The position numbers and the translations under genes were made by a program. A DNA stretch of 64,000 nucleotides. Source: Planktosalinus lacus. GTDB taxonomy: Bacteria > Bacteroidota > Bacteroidia > Flavobacteriales > Flavobacteriaceae. Below the pieces are notes generated by a model, which ran no database searches, was not told the origin of the DNA, and worked only from the letters and a program-made list of their open reading frames with translations. Position 1 is the first letter of the stretch. The number at the start of each line of letters is the position of its first letter. The stretch lies in the NCBI RefSeq assembly GCF_014640155.1, contig NZ_BMGK01000011.1:584-64583 (forward strand). The letters are read 5' to 3'. Shown here in pieces: positions 36,392 through 43,935 of this stretch.

Positions 36392-36934
36392 TTAGTATTG
36401 TAATTTTAAATCGCTGTTATATTCTTTATCCATTTTGTACAGTATCCTATCTGCTTCTTCAAATTTTATATGATGTTTCTCACATACCTCTCTTAGTTTA
36501 GCGAGATATTCCAGATATATTTCGATTTGTGAGTTGATGTCGTTTAGTGAATACTTTAGTTCTTTTCCGTTGATAAATCGATACACTCTTTGGTCTAAAA
36601 TTTGGTACACCTTTGGATTTTTAAACCGTAAGATTGTTGATGCCATAGCAAGCCTCACACCTTTTTGATTTTTATCTAATAGGTTCAATAATATATCTTT
36701 TGTCAATGTATGATTGATAACGTCATCCTCCGGATTTACTTTATTCAAAAGGTCAATAGTTTTTTTTCTGAATATTGCATAGCGGTTTACTTTCCATAAA
36801 ATAATTTCGTTTAAGGTGTTTTGGTTAAAGTCAGAATTTAAATCGTCAAGTTTTTTAGTTAATTCAAGTTGGTATTTATACGTCGAAATGTCTAAATCTT
36901 TTTCTGTTGGCGTTACTTCAAAAATTGTTTTCAT
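36392..36934 (-). CDS. Putative helix-hairpin-helix DNA-glycosylase-like protein
   Basis: A 180-residue protein, all helical. Residues 92-118 read GVRLAMASTILRF, then VYQILDQRVYRFI. This resembles the helix-hairpin-helix (Gly92...) and conserved acidic residue (Asp114) of HhH base-excision glycosylases, as in GxxxTA...D-x-R. No Fe-S cluster Cys is present. It is shorter than full glycosylases. It overlaps its upstream neighbour by 4 bp (ATGA), so the two products are probably made together. If correct it may act on modified phage DNA; this is an inference. Alternatively it is merely a DNA-binding protein. Confidence 0.5.
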   Translation of the reverse strand: MKTIFEVTPTEKDLDISTYKYQLELTKKLDDLNSDFNQNTLNEIILWKVNRYAIFRKKTIDLLNKVNPEDDVINHTLTKDILLNLLDKNQKGVRLAMASTILRFKNPKVYQILDQRVYRFINGKELKYSLNDINSQIEIYLEYLAKLREVCEKHHIKFEEADRILYKMDKEYNSDLKLQY

Positions 36935-37215
36935 TTATTTAAAGTATTTTGAAGTATTATAATTAGAGAGTCTTCTAATGAACTTAATACATGCTCTTTA
37001 TTTGCAAGTTCAAATGTGTAAAAGTTTTTATACCCTAAAATAAGTTCTTTTAAAGTGATTTTATTACTATCTAATATCTTTTTTAAAATTTCGAGTTTTT
37101 CCTCGATTGTTGTATGGTTCCATTCATTTGAGTTTGGATCAAATAGTGTTCTTAATGTCCTGTGTTTATAATAACTTCCGAATATTTCGTCAACGATTTC
37201 TTGGTAGTGCTTCAT
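36931..37215 (-). CDS. Small helical partner of the HhH-like protein
   Basis: From ATG 37215 the protein has 94 residues (MKHYQEIVDEIFGSYYKHRT...), helical, with no recognised motif; a longer frame starts at 37305 (124 residues) but its extra residues look less protein-like. The stop codon overlaps the next start by 4 bp. It could be an antitoxin-like or regulatory partner; nothing proves it. Confidence 0.5.
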   Translation of the reverse strand: MKHYQEIVDEIFGSYYKHRTLRTLFDPNSNEWNHTTIEEKLEILKKILDSNKITLKELILGYKNFYTFELANKEHVLSSLEDSLIIILQNTLNK

Positions 37216-37339
37216 TTTTCCATTTTTATTGTTTTTTAAACTGATTGTAAATGTCTTGGTTTTTAAGTTGTGGGCTAATGAACCTACTACTTTCGGCCCC
37301 CACAAATTTTGTAAAACCTACGTTACATACTTACATTAT

Positions 37340-38398
37340 TTATTTTTTTAATAACCAATTAGCAAAACTTCTTCTGCCTAATTGCATAGCTTTCAGATGA
37401 AGCATATCAACCTCTTCTGTCTTATCTGTAAAGTCCCATTCAAGAAAGTTGTCACCGCTTATCAAATATTCAGTATGTGTAATTTTTGACCTAACTGTAT
37501 AGATTTTATTATATAATTTTTTAGCTTCAAAATGATCAGAAACATATTTAAACAAAAACTCCCTAAATTTTGCAGCTATTCCCCAAATTGGTCGTCCACA
37601 CTTTTGACAAGTTCTTTCTGATGATTTTATTGTTTTACAATCATTACATTCAAAATCAATTTTTTCATTTTTAAATTCTAAGTTTACCAACGTTTCAATA
37701 CTTGAAACAAATGAAAAAAATGATAAACTTTTCATATTCGAAAATATATCCAAACCATTGCAGAACTGGTGCATTCCTGAATTAGTTATTTTCATTTCCT
37801 CTTCGTTAAGAGAATAGTATTTGTCAAGTATGTCATCAATAGTTTGAGGAAAAACTATAGATTTTTTCTTACTTTCTAAGGGGTCATAATAGTAATAATG
37901 GGAATGTTGAGTTTGATTTACTTTTGAAACATTTGGATTTGAAAATTCATTAATTTCCAAGTCTTTACCAATATTAGGATATGCGTATATAAGCATTGAC
38001 CACTTGCTTGAAGTTTTATTATATTCAGCCCTCATTTCCTCCGTCATTTTGCTAATTTCTTTCTCAGGTAAATGTATTGCCCATTTCATTTCAGGTCTTC
38101 GATAAAAGAAAAACCGGAAGTTGCTTATGGTAGAAAGTAAATTTGTAATCTGTATTAATTTATTTGTTTGTGCTGTCATTTCCGAAATAGGGAAATACCC
38201 TTCCATTTCTATAAACTTTTTAACTTTTTTCACTTCACTTTGATCATAACAAAATTCTATTATCAATGGAAAATGCTCAGTTAAAGGAGAAGATGGTGCT
38301 GCGTCAATGTTAATTGGATAGATTTGAAATTTATCTTTATATCTATATAATCCATTAAGAGGTGTTTTAGAAAAAATAATATTCTTAATAAATTTCAT
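37340..38398 (-). CDS. HEPN-type protein with zinc ribbon (ApeA-like)
   Basis: A 352-residue protein. The C-terminal third has the HEPN RNase signature R-x4-H: Arg303-SKIT-His308 in YTVRSKITHTEYL, preceded by the helix SLSFFSFVSSIETLVNLEF. Between the helices lies a zinc ribbon, Cys251-x2-Cys254 and Cys264-x2-Cys267 (CNDCK...CQKCGRP). The N-terminal 200 residues form an unrecognised alpha/beta domain. This order resembles Apea_HEPN proteins, which act as abortive-infection RNases. RNase activity is inferred. It stands alone, 62 bp from the AIPR gene. Confidence 0.72.
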   Translation of the reverse strand: MKFIKNIIFSKTPLNGLYRYKDKFQIYPINIDAAPSSPLTEHFPLIIEFCYDQSEVKKVKKFIEMEGYFPISEMTAQTNKLIQITNLLSTISNFRFFFYRRPEMKWAIHLPEKEISKMTEEMRAEYNKTSSKWSMLIYAYPNIGKDLEINEFSNPNVSKVNQTQHSHYYYYDPLESKKKSIVFPQTIDDILDKYYSLNEEEMKITNSGMHQFCNGLDIFSNMKSLSFFSFVSSIETLVNLEFKNEKIDFECNDCKTIKSSERTCQKCGRPIWGIAAKFREFLFKYVSDHFEAKKLYNKIYTVRSKITHTEYLISGDNFLEWDFTDKTEEVDMLHLKAMQLGRRSFANWLLKK

Positions 38399-38459
38399 AG
38401 TGGTTGAGTTTATTGGAAAAAAAACATATTTTTGAAAAAATTGCGCATACTAATTTTTT

Positions 38460-40166
38460 TTAATGGGCGTTATTTTTGTTAGCCTCTTTTCTTACATTTT
38501 CATAGATTTTTTGACATTTTGTTCCATTTTTAAACAGTGTTGGTATTATAGCATTCGAGTAATTTCTATCAATTTCGATTTTAAGTAATTCGAAAAATTC
38601 TTTTACTTTTTCACCCATTGAAATAAGCAGTTCTGGTTTATCGAAATTAAACTTTCCAGTTTGATATTTTTTAGTGTTAAGACCTTCAAAAATTAATAAT
38701 GATATTATTCGATTTCCATGTATTATGATACCTTGATCACGTCCCTGTTCAAGAGTATTTTCTATCTCTTTTATTGCTTGATCAATAATTCTTTGAGTCC
38801 GTACACAATTATAAACATATCGACCGGTAGTCTGTTGGTTGAATATTTTTTTGTAAGGTGCTTTTTCAAGGTTATCCCATAACTTTCCAATCTCTCTTTT
38901 AAGCTGAACAACTATTGAAACGTCACCAGAAGCACAAGATGTTGCTGTTGTGCTTTCAATTAGGTCAAAAGATACTTGGTCCTCTTTCTCAAACACACCT
39001 CTACTAATTCGGTAATCTATTCCATCAATTAAAAGCTCGTCTCTGATCCTTGATTGTTCTGGATCAAAGGTTACGAAGTCCCTATTTTCAACGCGATTTT
39101 GAGTATTATTAGCCTTGGTAATCTTTTGTCCAAAATCACTTTCTGCTTTATCAAGTGTTATGATTCTCACAGGAACAAAAACACTTTCCAATTTCGATGA
39201 GTCTTCTTCACCAAACCGTCCGATTGTGCTAACAGTTTGAGCACCATTTACAATACTAATATTCGAGCACGTAAATTGACCAATTTCTGTGGAAGCTCCT
39301 CCGACCATATTTTTTGCGGCAGTATTACAAATAAGAGTTATACCGTTATTAAGAAACCAAAACACTTCTGGTTGTTTTTCTAATGAATTAGCTATTTCTA
39401 AATTGACGTTGGTATCTCCCAATACTCCACGAATATTTTTTTGAAATAATCGGTTTCGATATTTATCCCACCAATCAAAAATTTCTACCCCATTTACTTG
39501 ACCATAATATCCTGTAGTAGGTTCTGTGATTTTCCCCCAAGATTTAAGCTGTATTGTTAAGTCAATTGGCTCTCCTGAATCAACACTCTTCAATAAGGAT
39601 GAATGAATACGAGATTGATTAAAAACTGAGAAATAGACAATTTCTGAAGCGTCATTAAACTCAACAAGGAGATCTTCAAAATCCCTTCTCGAGGGTTCAG
39701 CAAGGTCGTTAATGCCTGTATATGTTAAAATGATTTGATATTTGGTTTTTGGGTCACAAATTGCATTTCTGATAACAACCTCTTTACGTCTAACTTTATC
39801 ATTAAACCGCTCAAATTTAAAGTTAAATAAATCTCTTACACCGCTAATGAACTTTTTTACTTCACCATTATCAGGCTCACCAGTTCCTTTATGGATCCAT
39901 TTTGACTGTACTAAGTGCAAAGTCTTTGCTGTGCCATCATAGTATACTGCATCAAGGCCATTGTCACTACTTCCGTCAGTTATTGAATCGCAAGCAATAG
40001 AAAGTGAGGCCTGAGCATGATAGATTAAAGAATACGCAGCTAATGAGCGTGTAAGAAAAAAATTTTCAATTTCTTTTGAATCAGCTTTTACATCACTAAG
40101 ATCTATCTTGTCTTCGAACTCTTTCTCTAAATGAGACTTTATGTGTTGTACGTGTATTGTACTCAT
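38460..40166 (-). CDS. AIPR family (abortive infection phage resistance) protein
   Basis: A 568-residue protein matching the AIPR family (PF10592): FWFLNNGITLICNTA, then SIVNGAQTVSTIGRF, and TKANNTQNRVENRDFVTFDP in the middle third. The N-terminus has a nuclease-fold-like stretch (GLDAVYYDGTAKTLHLVQSKW, with Asp and Gln-Ser-Lys in the positions of PD-(D/E)XK), which is common in these proteins. AIPR proteins are linked to phage resistance, with mechanism unsettled. It is the gene nearest the right end of the island and reads inward. No sign of truncation. Confidence 0.85.
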   Translation of the reverse strand: MSTIHVQHIKSHLEKEFEDKIDLSDVKADSKEIENFFLTRSLAAYSLIYHAQASLSIACDSITDGSSDNGLDAVYYDGTAKTLHLVQSKWIHKGTGEPDNGEVKKFISGVRDLFNFKFERFNDKVRRKEVVIRNAICDPKTKYQIILTYTGINDLAEPSRRDFEDLLVEFNDASEIVYFSVFNQSRIHSSLLKSVDSGEPIDLTIQLKSWGKITEPTTGYYGQVNGVEIFDWWDKYRNRLFQKNIRGVLGDTNVNLEIANSLEKQPEVFWFLNNGITLICNTAAKNMVGGASTEIGQFTCSNISIVNGAQTVSTIGRFGEEDSSKLESVFVPVRIITLDKAESDFGQKITKANNTQNRVENRDFVTFDPEQSRIRDELLIDGIDYRISRGVFEKEDQVSFDLIESTTATSCASGDVSIVVQLKREIGKLWDNLEKAPYKKIFNQQTTGRYVYNCVRTQRIIDQAIKEIENTLEQGRDQGIIIHGNRIISLLIFEGLNTKKYQTGKFNFDKPELLISMGEKVKEFFELLKIEIDRNYSNAIIPTLFKNGTKCQKIYENVRKEANKNNAH

Positions 40167-40349
40167 CTTTTATATCCTGACTAACGTTTTTTTATGTTCT
40201 ATGACAGACCTTCACAGAATAGAGTTAAATGCGAAGGTTTGAAAAAACTGGCACATCTCAAAATTAACATAATTTGTTAAAACTTTATGTAGACAAAGCT
40301 ATTTCTTTACTATTATTCAATTGATGGATAATAAAAATATTTAAAATCG

Positions 40350-40372
40350 GGCGGCACAATGGGCGGTACAAA
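40350..40372 (+). repeat. Right copy of the terminal double GGCGGTACA repeat
   Basis: GGCGGCACA and GGCGGTACA at 12-bp spacing, differing at two bases from 13339-13361 and in the same orientation. It lies about 55 bp inside attR. The gap from 40167 to 40426 has otherwise no gene. Confidence 0.6.
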
Positions 40373-40377
40373 AGCAT

Positions 40378-40418
40378 AAAAAAATCCGCAAATAACTCAT
40401 AATCAGTTATATGCGGAT
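40378..40418 (-). terminator. Terminator supplied by the island after tRNA-Arg
   Basis: On the minus strand the hairpin ATCCGCA...TGCGGAT, with an inner stem ATAACT/AGTTAT, is followed by a T-run (A-run 40378-40383 on plus). It sits just after tRNA-Arg, where the displaced chromosomal terminator (13146-13171) would have been. The outer bases TCCGC/GCGGA are the same in both. Confidence 0.75.
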
Positions 40419-40425
40419 GTTAAAT

Positions 40426-40440
40426 GTGACCTCGACAGGA
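40426..40440 (+). other. attR of the genomic island, inside tRNA-Arg
   Basis: GTGACCTCGACAGGA, identical to attL. Fourteen of its 15 bases lie inside the mature tRNA (acceptor and T-arm 3' strands). The island keeps the tRNA intact because it brings or reuses the 3' end. Confidence 0.88.
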
Positions 40441-40500
40441 TTCAAACCTGTAACCTTCTGAGCCGTAATCAGATGCGCTATTCAGTTGCGCCACGAGGCC
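40427..40500 (-). tRNA. tRNA-Arg (ACG)
   Basis: On the minus strand: acceptor GGCCTCG with CGAGGTC (one G-T pair), D arm, anticodon stem and loop CTGATTACGGCTCAG with anticodon ACG, T arm ACAGG-TTTGAAT-CCTGT, discriminator A. CCA is not encoded. The 3' end is the integration site of the island. A consensus promoter lies 51 bp upstream. Confidence 0.97.
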
Positions 40501-40550
40501 TTTTTGAGGGCGTGTCCTCTGAAAGAACAAGCTTGTTTTGAAAGCGGATG

Positions 40551-40581
40551 CAAATATACCTTTTATTTTACTTTGAGCAAA
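40551..40581 (-). promoter_or_regulatory. Consensus Bacteroidota promoter of tRNA-Arg
   Basis: On the minus strand TTTG (40581-40578), 19 bp, TATATTTG (40558-40551): a full match to TTTG-N19-TAnnTTTG. Transcription would start near 40545, about 45 bp before the tRNA. It lies just inside the clpS 3' flank. Confidence 0.8.
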
Positions 40582-40587
40582 GAGATT

Positions 40588-40863
40588 TTATACAATTTCA
40601 GCACTCAAACCGGCATCCAGCAAGAGGCTGCAACGGGGCTCCAGTTCTTCATAAGATCCGGTCTTAACAGTACACTTGCCTTTGTAATGCACAATCCACG
40701 CACACTGCTCTGCTTGAATGGGGGTATGCTCACAGGCATAGACCAGGGTTTCAATCACATGGTCAAACGTATTGACCTCATCATTGAATAAAACAATCTC
40801 ATTGTTCTTCTGCTCCTCAGTAAGAACTTCAATTTCTTCTTGTATTTTTTCTTTTGTGCTCAC
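40588..40863 (-). CDS. clpS: ATP-dependent Clp protease adaptor ClpS
   Basis: A 91-residue adaptor that hands N-end-rule substrates to ClpAP in the cytoplasm. The family core is clear: NNEIVLFNDEVNTFDHVIETLVYACEHT, then AWIVHYKGKCTVKTGSYEEL. The start is GTG (40863), with TAAGG directly before it; no ATG lies upstream in frame. It follows prmA by 20 bp on the same strand, and may also have a promoter there (TAATTTTG at 40868-40875). Confidence 0.95.
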   Translation of the reverse strand: MSTKEKIQEEIEVLTEEQKNNEIVLFNDEVNTFDHVIETLVYACEHTPIQAEQCAWIVHYKGKCTVKTGSYEELEPRCSLLLDAGLSAEIV

Positions 40864-40882
40864 CTTACAAAATTAATGAAAA

Positions 40883-41722
40883 TTAATCGTTCTTGAAAAA
40901 TTTAGCGGCTACCCAGTTGTTGCGTATGATATGTTCAACGTGCAGAAGCTTGTGTTTATTACATTCTTTTTCAATGCTTTCGAGGTCTTCAGTGTAAAAA
41001 CCACTGAGGTAGAGTTCGCCGCCCGCTTCCAGACACGCAGCATAGGTTGCCATATCGTTGAGCAGGATGTTCCGGTTGATGTTGGCTATGATGGTGTCAT
41101 AGCTTTTTCTCTCCAACAGCGAAGCGTCTCCTTCATACACACTAATGTGCTTGCAGTTGTTGCGTGCTGCATTTTCTATCGAATTTAAATAACACCAGTT
41201 GTCAATATCAATGGCGTCAATGGGTTGGGCGCCTTTCATTTCGGCTAAAATAGCCAGGACGGCCGTGCCGCAACCCATATCCAGTACCTTCTTGCCGGCC
41301 CATTCATTTTTCAATAAATGCTGAATCATCATATGCGTGGTCTCATGATGACCGGTGCCAAAAGACATCTTGGGTTCGATGACAATATCAAAGGTCACGT
41401 CGGGCTTTTCGTGAAAGGGAGCCCGTACCGAACAAATGCCGTCTACCAAAATAGGTTCAAAGTTTTTTTCCCATTCTTCGTTCCAGTTTACCTGTTTGAT
41501 TTCCTGCTGCGTATAGCTGATGGTCACCAGGTCTGATTTGAGGACATCCACAGCTTCTAACAAGTCTTCTTTCCAAGCCCTTTTTTGAATGTATGCGGTC
41601 ACGCCTGTTTCGGTTTCGGCAAAACTTTCAAAACCGGCTTCCCCGAGTTCAGCGATGAGGATATCAGTCCAGGGTTCTGACGGACTCACATTAAACTCAA
41701 ATTCCAGATAGATATCTTCCAT
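40883..41722 (-). CDS. prmA: Ribosomal protein L11 methyltransferase
   Basis: A 279-residue SAM-dependent enzyme that methylates ribosomal protein L11. The motifs show: FGTGHHETTHMMI, then VLDMGCGTAVLAILA (SAM site) and IIANINRNILL (catalytic NPxx-like). The N-terminal domain begins MEDIYLEFEFNVSPSEPWTDI. Its ATG shares one base with the tpiA stop (TAATG), so translation is coupled. The order tpiA-prmA-clpS is common in flavobacteria. Confidence 0.95.
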   Translation of the reverse strand: MEDIYLEFEFNVSPSEPWTDILIAELGEAGFESFAETETGVTAYIQKRAWKEDLLEAVDVLKSDLVTISYTQQEIKQVNWNEEWEKNFEPILVDGICSVRAPFHEKPDVTFDIVIEPKMSFGTGHHETTHMMIQHLLKNEWAGKKVLDMGCGTAVLAILAEMKGAQPIDAIDIDNWCYLNSIENAARNNCKHISVYEGDASLLERKSYDTIIANINRNILLNDMATYAACLEAGGELYLSGFYTEDLESIEKECNKHKLLHVEHIIRNNWVAAKFFKND

Positions 41723-42477
41723 TACAGGGCGCTTATGATGTCGATAAAGGATTCCACTTCCAGCGAAGCGCCTCCCACCAATGCACCGTCTATATCTGGT
41801 TGTGCGAACAGGTCTTTTGCATTGGCCGGTTTGACACTGCCACCATACAATATGGAAACATTATCAGAAACCTCATTACTGTATTTGTCGGCGATGGTTT
41901 TTCTGATGAATTGGTGCATTTCCTGTGCTTGTTCAGGGCTGGCGGTTTCACCGGTGCCAATGGCCCAGACAGGTTCATAGGCAATAACCACAGACTCCCA
42001 CTGTTTTGCATTTAGGTGAAACAGGCCGTTGCGTAACTGGCTTTCCACAAGTTTAAAATGATCCCCATCCTTTCTGTCTTCCAGTTTTTCGCCTATGCAA
42101 AAAATAATCTTTATCTCGTTGGCCAGTGCGGTCCGCACTTTTTCGGAAAGAATCCTATCGGTTTCAGCAAAGTATTCCCTGCGTTCACTATGCCCTAGGA
42201 TCACGCGTTCTATCCCGATGCTCTTCAGCATCTTGGCTGATACTTCCCCGGTAAAGGCACCCTCCTCAGACTCATGCATGTTTTGTGCTACAATTTCAAT
42301 GGGATATTCACGTGTAGCATCAAAAGCATGCCAGAGGTTTGTAAACGAAGGGGCAATCAGGATTTCAGCCTTTGTGTCTTGTAAGTTTTCAATGAAAAAC
42401 GTAAAAAAGTCATTGGACTCCGCAAGATCTTTATACATTTTCCAGTTTGCTGCGATTATTTTTTTTCGTTGACTCAT
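41722..42477 (-). CDS. tpiA: Triosephosphate isomerase
   Basis: A 251-residue TIM-barrel enzyme that interconverts DHAP and glyceraldehyde-3-phosphate. Active-site residues: Asn-Lys in AANWKMYK, His in ILGHSERR, Glu in IAYEPVWAIGTG, and the phosphate loop ILYGGSVKP. Length is normal. First gene of the tpiA-prmA-clpS unit. Confidence 0.97.
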   Translation of the reverse strand: MSQRKKIIAANWKMYKDLAESNDFFTFFIENLQDTKAEILIAPSFTNLWHAFDATREYPIEIVAQNMHESEEGAFTGEVSAKMLKSIGIERVILGHSERREYFAETDRILSEKVRTALANEIKIIFCIGEKLEDRKDGDHFKLVESQLRNGLFHLNAKQWESVVIAYEPVWAIGTGETASPEQAQEMHQFIRKTIADKYSNEVSDNVSILYGGSVKPANAKDLFAQPDIDGALVGGASLEVESFIDIISAL

Positions 42478-42860
42478 CGTTTTTTTAATTTATTGATAGA
42501 TGGTTTATAAAAATAAATGTCAAATGGTAAGAGGTAGCAAATTTACTTAAATTTTAGCATTGTTGAGGTATGAATGCCTTTGCTTATTGTTACAAAAAGT
42601 GAATCAAAAGGATTTTAACCATTAAGTAGTTAAGAATATTTTGCTTAATGCCTTCATGTTTTTCTTGCAAACGAATATTCAAGAGACAGATTTGGAACTT
42701 GGTGCTTGTTATTTGGAATTTGGTGCTTGTTATTTGGAATTTGGTGCTTGTTATTTGGAATTTGGTGCTTGTTATTTGGAATTTGGAGCTTAGAATTTGG
42801 AGCTTGGAATTTGGAATTTGAAATTTGGTGCTTGGTACTTGGTGCTTGAATCTTATTTAA
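42478..42860. repeat. Intergenic region with GGAATTTGGTGCTTGTTATTT array
   Basis: No gene is supported. From about 42690 to 42850 an 18-20-bp unit (TTTGGTGCTTGTTATTTGG) recurs about five times and decays into GGAATTTGG copies. The rest (42478-42690) is AT-rich and holds the tpiA leader, with no sure promoter. Confidence 0.75.
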
Positions 42861-43934
42861 CTAACTCCTGATTTTAGGGTCTAAAATCCCGTAAATAATA
42901 TCCACAAAAATATTGATTAAGATGAACATGGCAGCAATAACAATAACAGCTCCCATAATAATGGGTAAATCGAGTGTATTTAGCGAATCAACGATTTCTT
43001 TTCCCAGTCCGTTCCAACCAAAGATATACTCCACAAATACCGCCCCTGCCAGCATCGAAGCAAACCAGCCTGAAATGGCTGTTACCACCGGGTTTAACGA
43101 GTTTTTTAAAGCGTGTTTTCTGATGACCTGATAGGTGCTCAGTCCCTTGGCCCGTGCCGTGCGGATGTAGTCCTGATTAAATACTTCCAGCATGGAGTTC
43201 CGCATTAGCTGAATCACTACAGCCAATGGGCGAATGCCTAAAACAACAGCAGGAAGGATCAGATTTTTCCACTGAATGTATGTTCCTTCACCAAAATCGT
43301 CCACTTCATACAAACTACCGGTCATATTGAGGTTTGTATATTGATGCAGCACATACCCAAAAAACCAGGCAAATAAAATGGCACTGAAAAAGGAAGGCAC
43401 ACTCATCCCCAGGGTACTGAAAATTTGAATGGTTTTGTCCATCCAGCTGTCTTTAACCAATGCGGAAACAATGCCGAAAAAAATACCAATCAGCAGCGCA
43501 ATAGCAATCGCCGAAACTGCCAGCACAATCGTATTGGGTAAGGTTTCGCCAATCACTGCAGATACATCTTTACCACTTTTTTGAAAAGACTCCCGGAAGT
43601 AAGGTAACTTCAACACACAGGTTGTGTTTGCCACATCAAAGAGCTTTGTGGCATTGTATTTTCCAGCACTCAAATAAGTGTAATCCGCCGGATTGTTGCT
43701 GTGAAAGGAAAGAGGGGAAAGGTCGTTTAAATAATAGAGGTACTGTATGCTGATGGGTTTGTCAAAACCATACTTTTTCTTGATGATTTCAATTTGCTCC
43801 GGACTTTCATTCTGCCCCAGCATCATCCTTGCGGGGTCGCCGGGAAGAATGGTAAACAAAAAGAATATAACTGTTATCACACCCCATAATGTGAGGAAGG
43901 CATACCCCATTTTATTTAATATATATTTACCCAC
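42861..43934 (-). CDS. ABC transporter permease, DppB/OppB type
   Basis: A 357-residue inner-membrane permease with the OppB-type N-terminus (RMMLGQNESPEQIEIIKKKYGFDKPISIQYLYYL) and six hydrophobic segments. The EAA-like loop is at RTARAKGLSTYQVIRKHALKNSLNPVVTAISG. It moves peptides or nickel-like ligands with partners not present in the window. The start is GTG at 43934 or ATG at 43910 (MGYAFLTLWGV). It follows the DoxX gene by 1 bp. Confidence 0.9.
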   Translation of the reverse strand: MGKYILNKMGYAFLTLWGVITVIFFLFTILPGDPARMMLGQNESPEQIEIIKKKYGFDKPISIQYLYYLNDLSPLSFHSNNPADYTYLSAGKYNATKLFDVANTTCVLKLPYFRESFQKSGKDVSAVIGETLPNTIVLAVSAIAIALLIGIFFGIVSALVKDSWMDKTIQIFSTLGMSVPSFFSAILFAWFFGYVLHQYTNLNMTGSLYEVDDFGEGTYIQWKNLILPAVVLGIRPLAVVIQLMRNSMLEVFNQDYIRTARAKGLSTYQVIRKHALKNSLNPVVTAISGWFASMLAGAVFVEYIFGWNGLGKEIVDSLNTLDLPIIMGAVIVIAAMFILINIFVDIIYGILDPKIRS

Positions 43935-43935
43935 C

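Larger units (their letters stand above)
13200..40440. mobile_element. Genomic island of about 27 kb integrated in tRNA-Arg(ACG)
   Basis: The limits are set by the 15-bp direct repeat. Inside attL is a tyrosine integrase. The mobility and replication genes are an excisionase-like HTH protein (28133), a D5/P4 primase-helicase (28494) and a DUF6371 protein (30137). The cargo is a type I restriction operon with a KAP NTPase, an AlbA_2 protein, a NACHT protein, HEPN and AIPR proteins and others. A double GGCGGTACA repeat occurs near both ends (13339 and 40350). I see no relaxase, coupling protein, T4SS, capsid or terminase, so transfer probably depends on a helper. Confidence 0.88.

Noticed and set aside
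13200-40425. Conjugative element (ICE) reading of the island
   Set aside because: No relaxase, MobC-like, TraG or other Tra protein can be recognised among its genes.
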